Source: an uncultured bacterium (GTDB taxonomy: Bacteria > Myxococcota_A > Polyangia > Polyangiales > Houyiibacteriaceae). Taken from it: DNA of 36,916 nt. Below, one piece after another: positions 18,499 through 26,886 of this stretch (the stretch's first letter is position 1; each line of letters opens with the position of its first letter). The DNA is taken from contig CALJYC010000127.1 in assembly GCA_937984275.1 (NCBI GenBank), positions 1 through 36,916 on the forward strand. The letters run 5' to 3'. The notes under the pieces are model-generated. The model had not been told where the DNA came from. It did not search any database and saw nothing but the letters and a program-made list of their open reading frames with translations. The position numbers and the translations under genes are program-made.

Positions 18499-19545
18499 TT
18501 AGCTTTCGGCGGGGGCTTCGCTCGGGACGGTTTCGCGCTCTTCAGGCGCGTAGCGCAGCAAGTCTTCGACACGCTCGAGGAGCTCTCCCTCAAAATGCAC
18601 CGAAAAGCGCGGCTCGAGGAGTTTTGTTCGAACGCGCCAGACGACCGGGTCGGCGGGGTCGCGGAGCACTACCGGCGTGGCTCCGGCCAGCACCCAAGGT
18701 GAGCTGAGGATCGCGTCGGTGAGGGCCATACGCACCTTGCCTGCGTCGTTGTAGCCTTCGAGGCGCACCACCACCTCGTGCTCGGCTTCCGCGCCCGCGT
18801 CGTACACCATCGGCGCGCCGACCATCGCGCGATTGGGTACCGTCAACCGATGGCCTTGTCCGTCACGTAGCCAAGTCGCCCGGAGCGACCGTCCTTCGAC
18901 GGTACCTTGGAAACCATCGCCCGAAACCCACATGCCCCTCTTCACGCGGCGCTCAGCTGCCAAGATTCCACCCGCAACTAGATCGGCGAACAGATCGCGC
19001 ACGGACCATCCCACGACCAATGCGAGAACGAGCAGCGTCCAGAGAATCCAGTCCTGACCGGCAGGGACCAATTGGAGGACAATCGCCAGAAGAAGCCCGA
19101 AGCCGGCCAACCGCAAAGCGAAGACCAGGACGCCCAAGACGCGCCGCAACGGAATATTGGTCGTGATCCAACTGCGGGCGCGCTCGGCGAGGAACAGCGC
19201 GACCCCCACGCCCAGGAGTGAAAGGAACAGGATTAGAAGCTGGTTGCGGTCGTCAGACGGCGGAGGTTCCTGCTCCAGTGGGAGTGCTGGAGGCGCCTTC
19301 GCGATCCAGTGTGGCGGCTCCAGAGAAGGCTCACTCGGTCGCGTCTCCGGTTTGACGGGAGCCGCCGGCGTGGGCGCAGGCTTGCTCTGCGGGACCGGCT
19401 CGGGTGCGGGCGGCGCAGGCGGTTCCGCTTGCTCCTCGGGTCGATTTGATTGCCACGCGGACGGGTCGAGCAGCTGGGCTCCGGCGGGGGCCGCGATCGA
19501 CGCGACCAGGAGCACCGACAAGCAGGAACGGCGAAGTGTGCTCAT
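18499..19545 (-). CDS. MscS-family mechanosensitive ion channel with signal peptide and Pro-rich segment
   Basis: Signal peptide MSTLRRSCLSVLLVASIAAPAGA; Pro/Ala-rich linker; four hydrophobic helices; WSVRDLFADLVAGGILAAERRVKRGMWVSGDGFQGTVEGRSLRATWLRDGQGHRLTVPN. Confidence 0.85.
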   Translation of the reverse strand: MSTLRRSCLSVLLVASIAAPAGAQLLDPSAWQSNRPEEQAEPPAPPAPEPVPQSKPAPTPAAPVKPETRPSEPSLEPPHWIAKAPPALPLEQEPPPSDDRNQLLILFLSLLGVGVALFLAERARSWITTNIPLRRVLGVLVFALRLAGFGLLLAIVLQLVPAGQDWILWTLLVLALVVGWSVRDLFADLVAGGILAAERRVKRGMWVSGDGFQGTVEGRSLRATWLRDGQGHRLTVPNRAMVGAPMVYDAGAEAEHEVVVRLEGYNDAGKVRMALTDAILSSPWVLAGATPVVLRDPADPVVWRVRTKLLEPRFSVHFEGELLERVEDLLRYAPEERETVPSEAPAES

Positions 19546-22500
19546 CACAGCACCCACCCTCGCTCCGCGAATACGCGGCCCAACACCCCTCGCAAGTGGA
19601 CCGCGATCACGAACGCTCCCTCGCGCTCGTCGAGCAAGCCGAGGTGTGCGAGCCGGCTCAACTGCGCCTGCGCGGTGTTGACGTCGAGCCGGAACAGCCT
19701 CGATTGGCCTGCCGCGTCGATCCAACCTTCACGCGCGATCTGATAGAGGTTGACCAAGATATCGTCCGGAAGGCGCCGCACGCGCGCGTAAGACGAAGCC
19801 GGAATCGGCCCAACGTGCACGATGTCATCTTGGATGCCCCGGATCGAAGCGAGCCATAGTCGGAGCGCATCGCGCACGAGACCACCGGTCGCTTCGTGAA
19901 GCTCGTGGAAGTATTGATCGTACGGCCGGCGAATGCGGGTGGCGCTCCGCGCAAACAAGCCTTCGATTGGCGAGCCCTCTCCGCGATCGAACGAGTGTTC
20001 AAAACCGCTCAACCGGTGCCTGGCGATGACCGCAGCTTGAAGCTCCTGCTCGTTCAACGGGTCGAGCCGGATCGTCTCTGGGAACGCGTCTCGCAATGGC
20101 GCGACCGTCGAGGCGAAGTTCCAGAACAGCACGGCGCCATGTGCCAACCAACGGCGCCGGCCCCCTTCCTCGATGATGCCTTTGACGAATCGGCGAAGTG
20201 GGGCGAACCCTCCCGGCGCCATCGAGAGCATCCAATGAAGGCCGTCTACGACGACGAGCTGCCCTTCCGGGGCGTCCTGGAAAATCGCGTCGACGTCCTC
20301 GACGCTCACTGGAGCGGTGAACACGACTCGCTTCACGTTCTTCCAACGGCGGCTTCGCACGATCGCGCTCGAAACCGCCGCCTTGCCGACGCCGTCGACG
20401 CCGATCAGCGCGACCGACCGCAACCGTCCCTTGACCTCGCTCGAAAGCACGGCCTCGGCGCGGCGGATCTCTTGGTCACGGCCGGTGAGCACGTCTCCGG
20501 CCTCCATCGTGTCGGCAGCGAAGAGCCGGCGGTAGACCAGCGGCAGGTCAGCCGCCACATCAGGAGCGGCGAACGTTCCCGCAGACAGCTCCTCAGTCGG
20601 CAACGCTCCAGTGAGGCCGAGACGCTCGCTCCAACGCTCCAGCTGCTCCTCGCCGAACAAGGCACGAAGTCCGCCGCGCAACTGGGCCTTGAGCCGCTTG
20701 CTGCGAGGCACGCGCTCCGCCTTTTCGATCATTCGAAGGCCGCTGGCGGCGCGGCGCATGGCCTCTAGCCGCGACTTACTGAACGAGCCCTCGGCCAGTT
20801 CGCCGCGAAGCGTTTCGAGTGTGCCGAGCGCCGCGTCACGCATCTCGGTTTCGATCATTGCGGGCCAGCCCTTGGCTTCGGCGCGGATCTCCTCGAGCGA
20901 ATTGTAGCTCCGCTCGAGTTGGCCATAGACCATGTCGCGGAGCAGCGTGTGCATCTCTTCTGGGATCGCCTCGTCGTGGACGATTTCCAGCTCCGCGGTA
21001 GCCAGCTCCACGTTGAAGGCGACAACACGTTCGAGCTCTTGCAGCACGTTCGCCAACGGCTGGATGCGCTCCGCGAGCTCACGGCGGCTTGCGAGCAACT
21101 TCGGCGCCACACGGCTGTCGATGTAGGTGAGCACCACTTCTCGAAAGGGCACCTCGACCTCGGGCAGCGAAGTTGGCAGGCGCCACTCGCCGGTTTGGCG
21201 TTGCCCCACGGTCACCCGGTAGCGTGGGGTGAGGCTGCGGCAGGCATCGACCAAGGTATCGAGCAGGGGCGCGATCTTCGTGTCGTCGCTCAGGTCTTGA
21301 TAGAGCTCGGTGGTCACACGGGCGGCTTCGCCTGTGGCCTTGCTCGTCGCCTCCGTAGCCTGGCGCAGCGCGGCGGCAAGCTCATCACCGGAGTAGTCGC
21401 TCTCAAGCTCGGTATTGAGCTCCCCGAGCGCGTTGTGAAGCGTGTCACTCACGCGTTCCACCTGCGAGATCGCGCGCCGCTTGACCGTGTTGGTGAGCCG
21501 CAAGACGTACTCGGCAACGTTATCTTTGATGCGCGCTTCGAGCCCCAGCAGCTCCAGCTCCATCGCGAGTGAGGAGTACTCGGCCGAGCTCGCCTTTCGA
21601 AGGTTGGACACGTCCTTCGTGAGCGTCTCCATAGCGCGCATGCGGTTTGCGAAACGCCGGCTGGTACGGCGCTCGCTCGTCCGCAGGTCCAGTGTCCCGA
21701 AAATCGGGAGGTCTTCCTTCATTTGGACGAAGCCAGAGGCAAGCGCACTGGCCGCGCGATGAGTCCCGTCGCCCGTGATCCGAACGATTTCGTCGAGCGC
21801 TAGAGCAAGCTCCTCTTCCACGTCATGTCGCAGTTGAACGAGCTGCGCCTCGAGGTCGGCGTCGGGTGCGGCGGCTTCGTCTACGATGTCGTCGTAGCCT
21901 GCAATCACCCCATCAAAGAGGCTTCGCGTCCGTGCTGCGAGGTGCCTGTCGGCTTCAACGAAAAGTGCAGCCAAACCCTCGAGCCGCGCCGGCGCGTCAT
22001 ACGAGAGATGGAATCGGCCCAAAGCACGCAGCCGAACGTCGCGCGTCGGGGCGCCTTGCCCGAAGGCTTTGCGCCAGGCCGCTCTCACACGAAGAACCTG
22101 GCGCCGAAACGCTTTCCCAATTGAATCGCTTTCCTTCGACTGGAACGACACCGCTTCGTACGGAGCGGTGACGATCTCTGGCAGCTCGTCGACCAACCCG
22201 TCGACGTTGTCCAGCATGGTTTCCGGAGTCCATGTCAGCTTGGCGAGCGTCACCGACCGTCCGAGCACGATCCCCCGCCAGTGTGCTGCCAAATCGGATT
22301 GTGCGGAGCGCAGCATCGTCACCAGCTCATCGCGCTCGGTACCCTCCCCTGCGCGCGCTTGCACCGTCAAACGTCGATGGTGACGCAGAAACTCGCGTCG
22401 CAAGTCGCGCAAGTACTTCCCGGCGTCGAGCTGGAAATCCCGAAGCGGCCCTGTCGATACCTCGCGAACGATGCTTTGAAGATCGCCCGCGAGATCCTGC

Positions 22501-24059
22501 ATGCGATTGTTGAGCTCCGCGCTCTTGGTGTGCAATGGGGAGCCCCACAGATCCTTCTTGCCAACGTGCTCGGGCCAGGGCTCGAGTTGTTTGACCGCGC
22601 CCTCCTCGCCTAGGGGTCGCATAGAAGGAGGTTTCACCGACAAGTGCCTTGCCGGAGTGAGCGACGCGCGACTGGTGCTCGTCTCCCCCGAGAGAGTCAG
22701 GCCCATCTTGAACATCACCGGCCCGATCAGCTCGTTGATCGCGACACCCCCGATGATCAACGTCTCGAGCGACCGCCCGAGCTCACCGAATGTGTTTCCG
22801 ATGATCGCGGCAAGCAGGATCGACACCCCCGCCTGTGAAACGAACCCCATCCACCCGAAGTTCTGTGTCGCCTCGTCCGCCTTGGCGAGCCGGGCGCCCA
22901 CCTTGGTGCCGGAGTAGATCGCGAATGCGCGGACGCCAACCAGGGCCACCGCGAACAACGCGACCTGTTGGAGCTCCTCCAGATGGAGCTTTGCGCCGGC
23001 GAGCGTAAAGAAGACGACGTAGACCGGCAGCGACAGGCGCTCCACAGTCTCGATGAGTCGGTGCCCCGTCTTCGAGAAGTTGGAGACGCCGAAGCCGGCG
23101 GCGAGGAACACCAGCACCGGGTCCCAACCAAGCTCCGCGGCGATAAAGGCGACGAGGTATACGACGCCAACGACGAAGATCAGAAGCTCCTGGTTGACGT
23201 ACCGAATGTAGAGGGCCATCAGGCCGCCCACGACGACCGCCCCAAAAATGATCGAGAAAACGATGTGCTGCAGGAGGTAAGCCACGATGCCGCCCTCCAT
23301 CGTGGTCACGCCGACTTGCTGCGCGAGGACCACTTGGGCGACCGCAAACGCCACCACGACGATCACGTCCTTGAGGACCACCACCGACAGGACGTTCCTC
23401 GTCATCGTGCCCGCGGCCCGCGATTCCATGATCACGGCGATGGTGGCGGCTGGAGAGGTTGCCAAGGCCACCGAAGCGACCATCGCGCCCACCGCCAACG
23501 CAGCCGCCATCGGCAAACCCTCGATACCCGGCAAGCCGATGAAAGGCACCGCGCCCGAAATCAACCAGAAGAATGCGGTGACCAACACACCGATGGACAC
23601 GATCTGCGCTGCGAGAATGGAGCTGATCGCGCGAAACCCCTTCTTGAGCCCTTCGATCTTGAGCTCGCCACCGGCAGTGAGCGCAATCAAAGCAACTGCG
23701 AGCGAGTCGAACAAACTGAGTTGCTCGATCACGTCTGCGTTGAGAATGCCCTGGTCGAAAGGCGCGGGGAGCCCCAAGCCAGTCAGCGCTTTCGCCAGCG
23801 AAGGGCCGAACACGAGACCCGCGATCAAGTAGCCGGTGATGTGGGGTAGGCGGATCTGGGCGACGAGCCCACCGATCGTGTAGCTCGCCAAAACAACGAA
23901 GCCGAAGGCGAGCATTCCGCTCGGGTCGAAGCCGTCTTGAGCGAACTGCTCGAACTGATACAGCGCCACCATGCCGAACAGCAGCAGAATGATGACGGTG
24001 ATCTGCCGGCGCGCGTGGGTCTCTTCGCCGGGCGGAGGCATGCTGTATGCGCCCGTCAT
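19545..24059 (-). CDS. 1504-aa fusion: CPA-type cation:proton antiporter membrane domain, long alpha-helical cytoplasmic region, P-loop NTPase-like domain, winged-helix-like C-terminus
   Basis: Residues ~25-440 antiporter (LPHITGYLIAGLVFGPSL; VALATSPAATIAVIMESRAAGTMTRNVLSVVVLKDVIVVVAFA); Walker A-like GVDGVGKA at 1220-1227; Walker B-like QLVVVDGLHW; C-terminal LNVTAQAQLSRLAHLGLLDEREGAFVI-type segment (sequence reads LDVNTAQAQLSRLAHLGLLDEREGAFVI). Confidence 0.85.
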   Translation of the reverse strand: MTGAYSMPPPGEETHARRQITVIILLLFGMVALYQFEQFAQDGFDPSGMLAFGFVVLASYTIGGLVAQIRLPHITGYLIAGLVFGPSLAKALTGLGLPAPFDQGILNADVIEQLSLFDSLAVALIALTAGGELKIEGLKKGFRAISSILAAQIVSIGVLVTAFFWLISGAVPFIGLPGIEGLPMAAALAVGAMVASVALATSPAATIAVIMESRAAGTMTRNVLSVVVLKDVIVVVAFAVAQVVLAQQVGVTTMEGGIVAYLLQHIVFSIIFGAVVVGGLMALYIRYVNQELLIFVVGVVYLVAFIAAELGWDPVLVFLAAGFGVSNFSKTGHRLIETVERLSLPVYVVFFTLAGAKLHLEELQQVALFAVALVGVRAFAIYSGTKVGARLAKADEATQNFGWMGFVSQAGVSILLAAIIGNTFGELGRSLETLIIGGVAINELIGPVMFKMGLTLSGETSTSRASLTPARHLSVKPPSMRPLGEEGAVKQLEPWPEHVGKKDLWGSPLHTKSAELNNRMQDLAGDLQSIVREVSTGPLRDFQLDAGKYLRDLRREFLRHHRRLTVQARAGEGTERDELVTMLRSAQSDLAAHWRGIVLGRSVTLAKLTWTPETMLDNVDGLVDELPEIVTAPYEAVSFQSKESDSIGKAFRRQVLRVRAAWRKAFGQGAPTRDVRLRALGRFHLSYDAPARLEGLAALFVEADRHLAARTRSLFDGVIAGYDDIVDEAAAPDADLEAQLVQLRHDVEEELALALDEIVRITGDGTHRAASALASGFVQMKEDLPIFGTLDLRTSERRTSRRFANRMRAMETLTKDVSNLRKASSAEYSSLAMELELLGLEARIKDNVAEYVLRLTNTVKRRAISQVERVSDTLHNALGELNTELESDYSGDELAAALRQATEATSKATGEAARVTTELYQDLSDDTKIAPLLDTLVDACRSLTPRYRVTVGQRQTGEWRLPTSLPEVEVPFREVVLTYIDSRVAPKLLASRRELAERIQPLANVLQELERVVAFNVELATAELEIVHDEAIPEEMHTLLRDMVYGQLERSYNSLEEIRAEAKGWPAMIETEMRDAALGTLETLRGELAEGSFSKSRLEAMRRAASGLRMIEKAERVPRSKRLKAQLRGGLRALFGEEQLERWSERLGLTGALPTEELSAGTFAAPDVAADLPLVYRRLFAADTMEAGDVLTGRDQEIRRAEAVLSSEVKGRLRSVALIGVDGVGKAAVSSAIVRSRRWKNVKRVVFTAPVSVEDVDAIFQDAPEGQLVVVDGLHWMLSMAPGGFAPLRRFVKGIIEEGGRRRWLAHGAVLFWNFASTVAPLRDAFPETIRLDPLNEQELQAAVIARHRLSGFEHSFDRGEGSPIEGLFARSATRIRRPYDQYFHELHEATGGLVRDALRLWLASIRGIQDDIVHVGPIPASSYARVRRLPDDILVNLYQIAREGWIDAAGQSRLFRLDVNTAQAQLSRLAHLGLLDEREGAFVIAVHLRGVLGRVFAERGWVL

Positions 24060-25549
24060 CAGCGTCTCCAGAACCCAGGCAGGATCAGTGCGAACAGCGT
24101 GAAGAACTCGAGTCGTCCGAGCAGCATGGCGATCGCAAAGAACACCTTACTTCCCGCCGAATAGGAAGAGAAGTTGTCCGGCCCCACGTGGAAGGGTGCG
24201 GGGCCCATGTTGGACAGGCAAGTCAGCATCGTTCCAAACGCGGTGGGTGCCGGAACACCCTCGACCAGCGTCACGAAGAGCAGGCCAAAGCCGATGCATC
24301 CCATGTAGATCAAGAAGAACGATGCGACGTCAGCGAGGACTTGGTTGCTGATCGCGACCTTGCCCATGCGAACCAGCTGCACGGTAGCGGGCCGGAAGCT
24401 CTTCTGAATCTGAGAAACGGCCTGCTTGCCCATCAGCACCGCCCGCTCGACCTTGATGCCGCCCGCGGTAGAGCCGGAGCATCCGCCGACGAACATCAAC
24501 AAGATCACGATGGTAAGCGCGGTGGAGCTGTAAACGCTGTAGTCGTCGGTACCATACCCGGTGGAGGAGATCGTCGTCGCCACCATGAAGAACGAGTAGC
24601 GGAAAGAGGTAAGGAACTCTTCATGCACGCTGAGATTCAGGACCGTCAGCACGAGCACCGCGAGGAGCACGATGCCGACGTACCAGCGAAACTCGATGTT
24701 TCGCACGAGCGTCCTCCAGCTGCCGGTCCGCAGCAGGCCGTAGTAGAGGCCGTAGTTCACGCTGCCGATCAACATGAAGCAGGCGATCACGTACTCGACC
24801 GCGGCGCTGTCGAATCCTCCCACCGAGCTATCGAGCGTCGAGAACCCGCCCGTCGACATCGTCGTGAACGCGTGGCACACGGCGTCGAAAAGGTCGAGGC
24901 CGAGGACCTTGAGCAAGGCGACCTCGAGGATGGTGAAGGCGCCGTAGAGCTTCCAGAGGGTGAACGACGTCTCGGCGATGCGAGGCCTCAACCCTTCGGC
25001 CGTCGTTCCGGGCACCTCTCCGCGGAACAGGTGCTTACCGCCCGCGCCCAAGTTCGGGAAGACGGCAACGAACAACACGACGATGCCCATGCCGCCAAGC
25101 CACTGAATCAAGGAACGCCAAAGCAACAGCGGGCGCGACAAGCGCCCTTCAATGTCCGATATGACCGTGGCGCCTGTGGTCGTGAGACCGCTGACCGATT
25201 CGAAGAACGCATCAGCAACCGACATGCCCGCCCCGAGCATGAAGGGGACGGCTCCACACGCGCCCGCCGCGATCCAAATCAGGCTCACGGCCAGCAGGGC
25301 CTCCCGGCGCGAGATACGCTCGGACACGAAGCGGTTGCCGTAGAGGAACGCCGCCATGCCAATGGTCGACACGATGATGGCAGACAGAGCCAACTCCGCG
25401 GCGCCGCCTTGGGGCCGACTCGGGTCAGGCGCGAACTGGTCCCAGAGCATCCCGACCCCAGCGCACAGCGCGATCATGACGCCGATCCCCAGGACAACGG
25501 CCCCGACTGGTCGGATCACCCCGCGAAAATCTCTCGACTGTGTGGTCAC
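24059..25549 (-). CDS. trkH: TrkH-family potassium transporter subunit
   Basis: FFESVSGLTTTGATVISDIE; AFTTMSTGGFSTLDSSVGGF; GGCSGSTAGGIKVERAVLMGK; LSNMGPAPFHVGPDNFSSYS. Confidence 0.93.
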   Translation of the reverse strand: MTTQSRDFRGVIRPVGAVVLGIGVMIALCAGVGMLWDQFAPDPSRPQGGAAELALSAIIVSTIGMAAFLYGNRFVSERISRREALLAVSLIWIAAGACGAVPFMLGAGMSVADAFFESVSGLTTTGATVISDIEGRLSRPLLLWRSLIQWLGGMGIVVLFVAVFPNLGAGGKHLFRGEVPGTTAEGLRPRIAETSFTLWKLYGAFTILEVALLKVLGLDLFDAVCHAFTTMSTGGFSTLDSSVGGFDSAAVEYVIACFMLIGSVNYGLYYGLLRTGSWRTLVRNIEFRWYVGIVLLAVLVLTVLNLSVHEEFLTSFRYSFFMVATTISSTGYGTDDYSVYSSTALTIVILLMFVGGCSGSTAGGIKVERAVLMGKQAVSQIQKSFRPATVQLVRMGKVAISNQVLADVASFFLIYMGCIGFGLLFVTLVEGVPAPTAFGTMLTCLSNMGPAPFHVGPDNFSSYSAGSKVFFAIAMLLGRLEFFTLFALILPGFWRR

Positions 25550-26886
25550 TCACCCCTCGGTCGAAAGAGCCGCTCGACGGTTGCCCGCGCTTCTTTGGTC
25601 GTCATCAGGATGACCCGATCACCTGGCCGCACGACGTCTTTGCCGTGTGGAATGATCACGTCGTCGCCGTGTACGATCGCCGCAAGGAGGGAGCCTCGGG
25701 GCAGGTTCATTCGGTGCAGCGGTTTGTTGACCGCGCGGCACTTCGGGCTCGCCGTGAGCTCGACGACCTCGGCCTGACCGTCTTCGAGTACCGTCAGGCT
25801 GTGGAGACCTCCGCCTCGGGAGAAGCGCAGGATTTGGTCCGATGCCACGGTGCGCGGGGAAAGAACGATGTCGACACCGAGTTGGCGGTAGATCGACGTG
25901 TAGTCGGCGCGCTGCACGATCGTTGCGGTTCGCTTGCACCCCGCGCGCTGTGCGAGGAGGGCCGCCATGAGGTTGATCTCGTCCTGCTTCGTGACCGCAG
26001 CAAACAGATCATAGGTGCCGACCTCTTCTTCTGCGAGGAGCGCCCCATCGGTGCCGTCGCCATGCACGACCTCGATCCCCTGGAACTCGCCGCTGACCTC
26101 CTCGGCGGTGGCGAGGTCGCTTTCGATCATCATGACTGTCGCCTGCTGTTGCAACAGCTCCCGCGCGAGCGCCTTGCCGACGACGCCGCCACCGACGATG
26201 CAGACTCGGCGCGCCTCGCGTTCCTTGCTGAAGAGGCGCTCTGCGGCGAGCACACCCTCGGGGCGTCCGATCAAATACACGCGGTCGCCTTTGACCAACA
26301 CGTCTGCGCCGCCGGGAACGAACAGCTCTCCGTCACGGACGACCGCGCTCACCAGCGTGTGTGGCGGGAGCTCGACCGCAGAGAGCGGTTTGTTGAGGGC
26401 GCGCGACTCATCGAGGTCGATTTGCACGAGCTCGACCCGATCCTGCGCGAGATCCACGACATCTGAGGCACCATATGACCGAGCGATGCGGCTGAGCTCT
26501 TGAGCGACTAGCACGCGCGGATTGATCACGACGTCGACCCCGAGCAGCCCGTAGCGTATGCCGTCGGTCCACTCGGACCATGCGGTGCCCTGGACGCGCG
26601 CCACGACGTGCTTCGCTCCCAGCTGCTTGGCGGCAAGTGCGGCGATCAGGTTCATCTCGTCGTGGTTCGTTACAGCGACGACCAGGTCCGCGCGGGCCAC
26701 ACCCGCAATCTTGAGCAGGGTTTCACTCGCCCCATATCCAACGATCGATGCGACGTCATAGTGCTCTTCGGCGTACTGCACCGCCTTGGCGTTCGCATCG
26801 ACGGCGACGATATCGTGTCCTTCTTTGTCGAGGACGCTCAACAAGTGCCGCCCGACTTCGCCCAAACCTATGACGACAATGTTCAT
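25546..26886 (-). CDS. trkA: TrkA, two-RCK-domain potassium transporter regulator
   Basis: MNIVVIGLGEVGRHLLSVLDKEGHDIVAVDANAKAV and second Rossmann motif VCIVGGGVVGKALARELLQQQATVMMIESD, each followed by a TrkA_C-like segment. Confidence 0.94.
   Translation of the reverse strand: MNIVVIGLGEVGRHLLSVLDKEGHDIVAVDANAKAVQYAEEHYDVASIVGYGASETLLKIAGVARADLVVAVTNHDEMNLIAALAAKQLGAKHVVARVQGTAWSEWTDGIRYGLLGVDVVINPRVLVAQELSRIARSYGASDVVDLAQDRVELVQIDLDESRALNKPLSAVELPPHTLVSAVVRDGELFVPGGADVLVKGDRVYLIGRPEGVLAAERLFSKEREARRVCIVGGGVVGKALARELLQQQATVMMIESDLATAEEVSGEFQGIEVVHGDGTDGALLAEEEVGTYDLFAAVTKQDEINLMAALLAQRAGCKRTATIVQRADYTSIYRQLGVDIVLSPRTVASDQILRFSRGGGLHSLTVLEDGQAEVVELTASPKCRAVNKPLHRMNLPRGSLLAAIVHGDDVIIPHGKDVVRPGDRVILMTTKEARATVERLFRPRGE

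Noticed and set aside
24047-25777. 576-aa plus-strand ORF antisense to trkH
   Set aside because: Low-complexity, charged translation rich in H/R/E/D (EHGDRKEHLTSRRIGREVV...) typical of an antisense frame in high-GC DNA; trkH and trkA motifs on the other strand are unambiguous.
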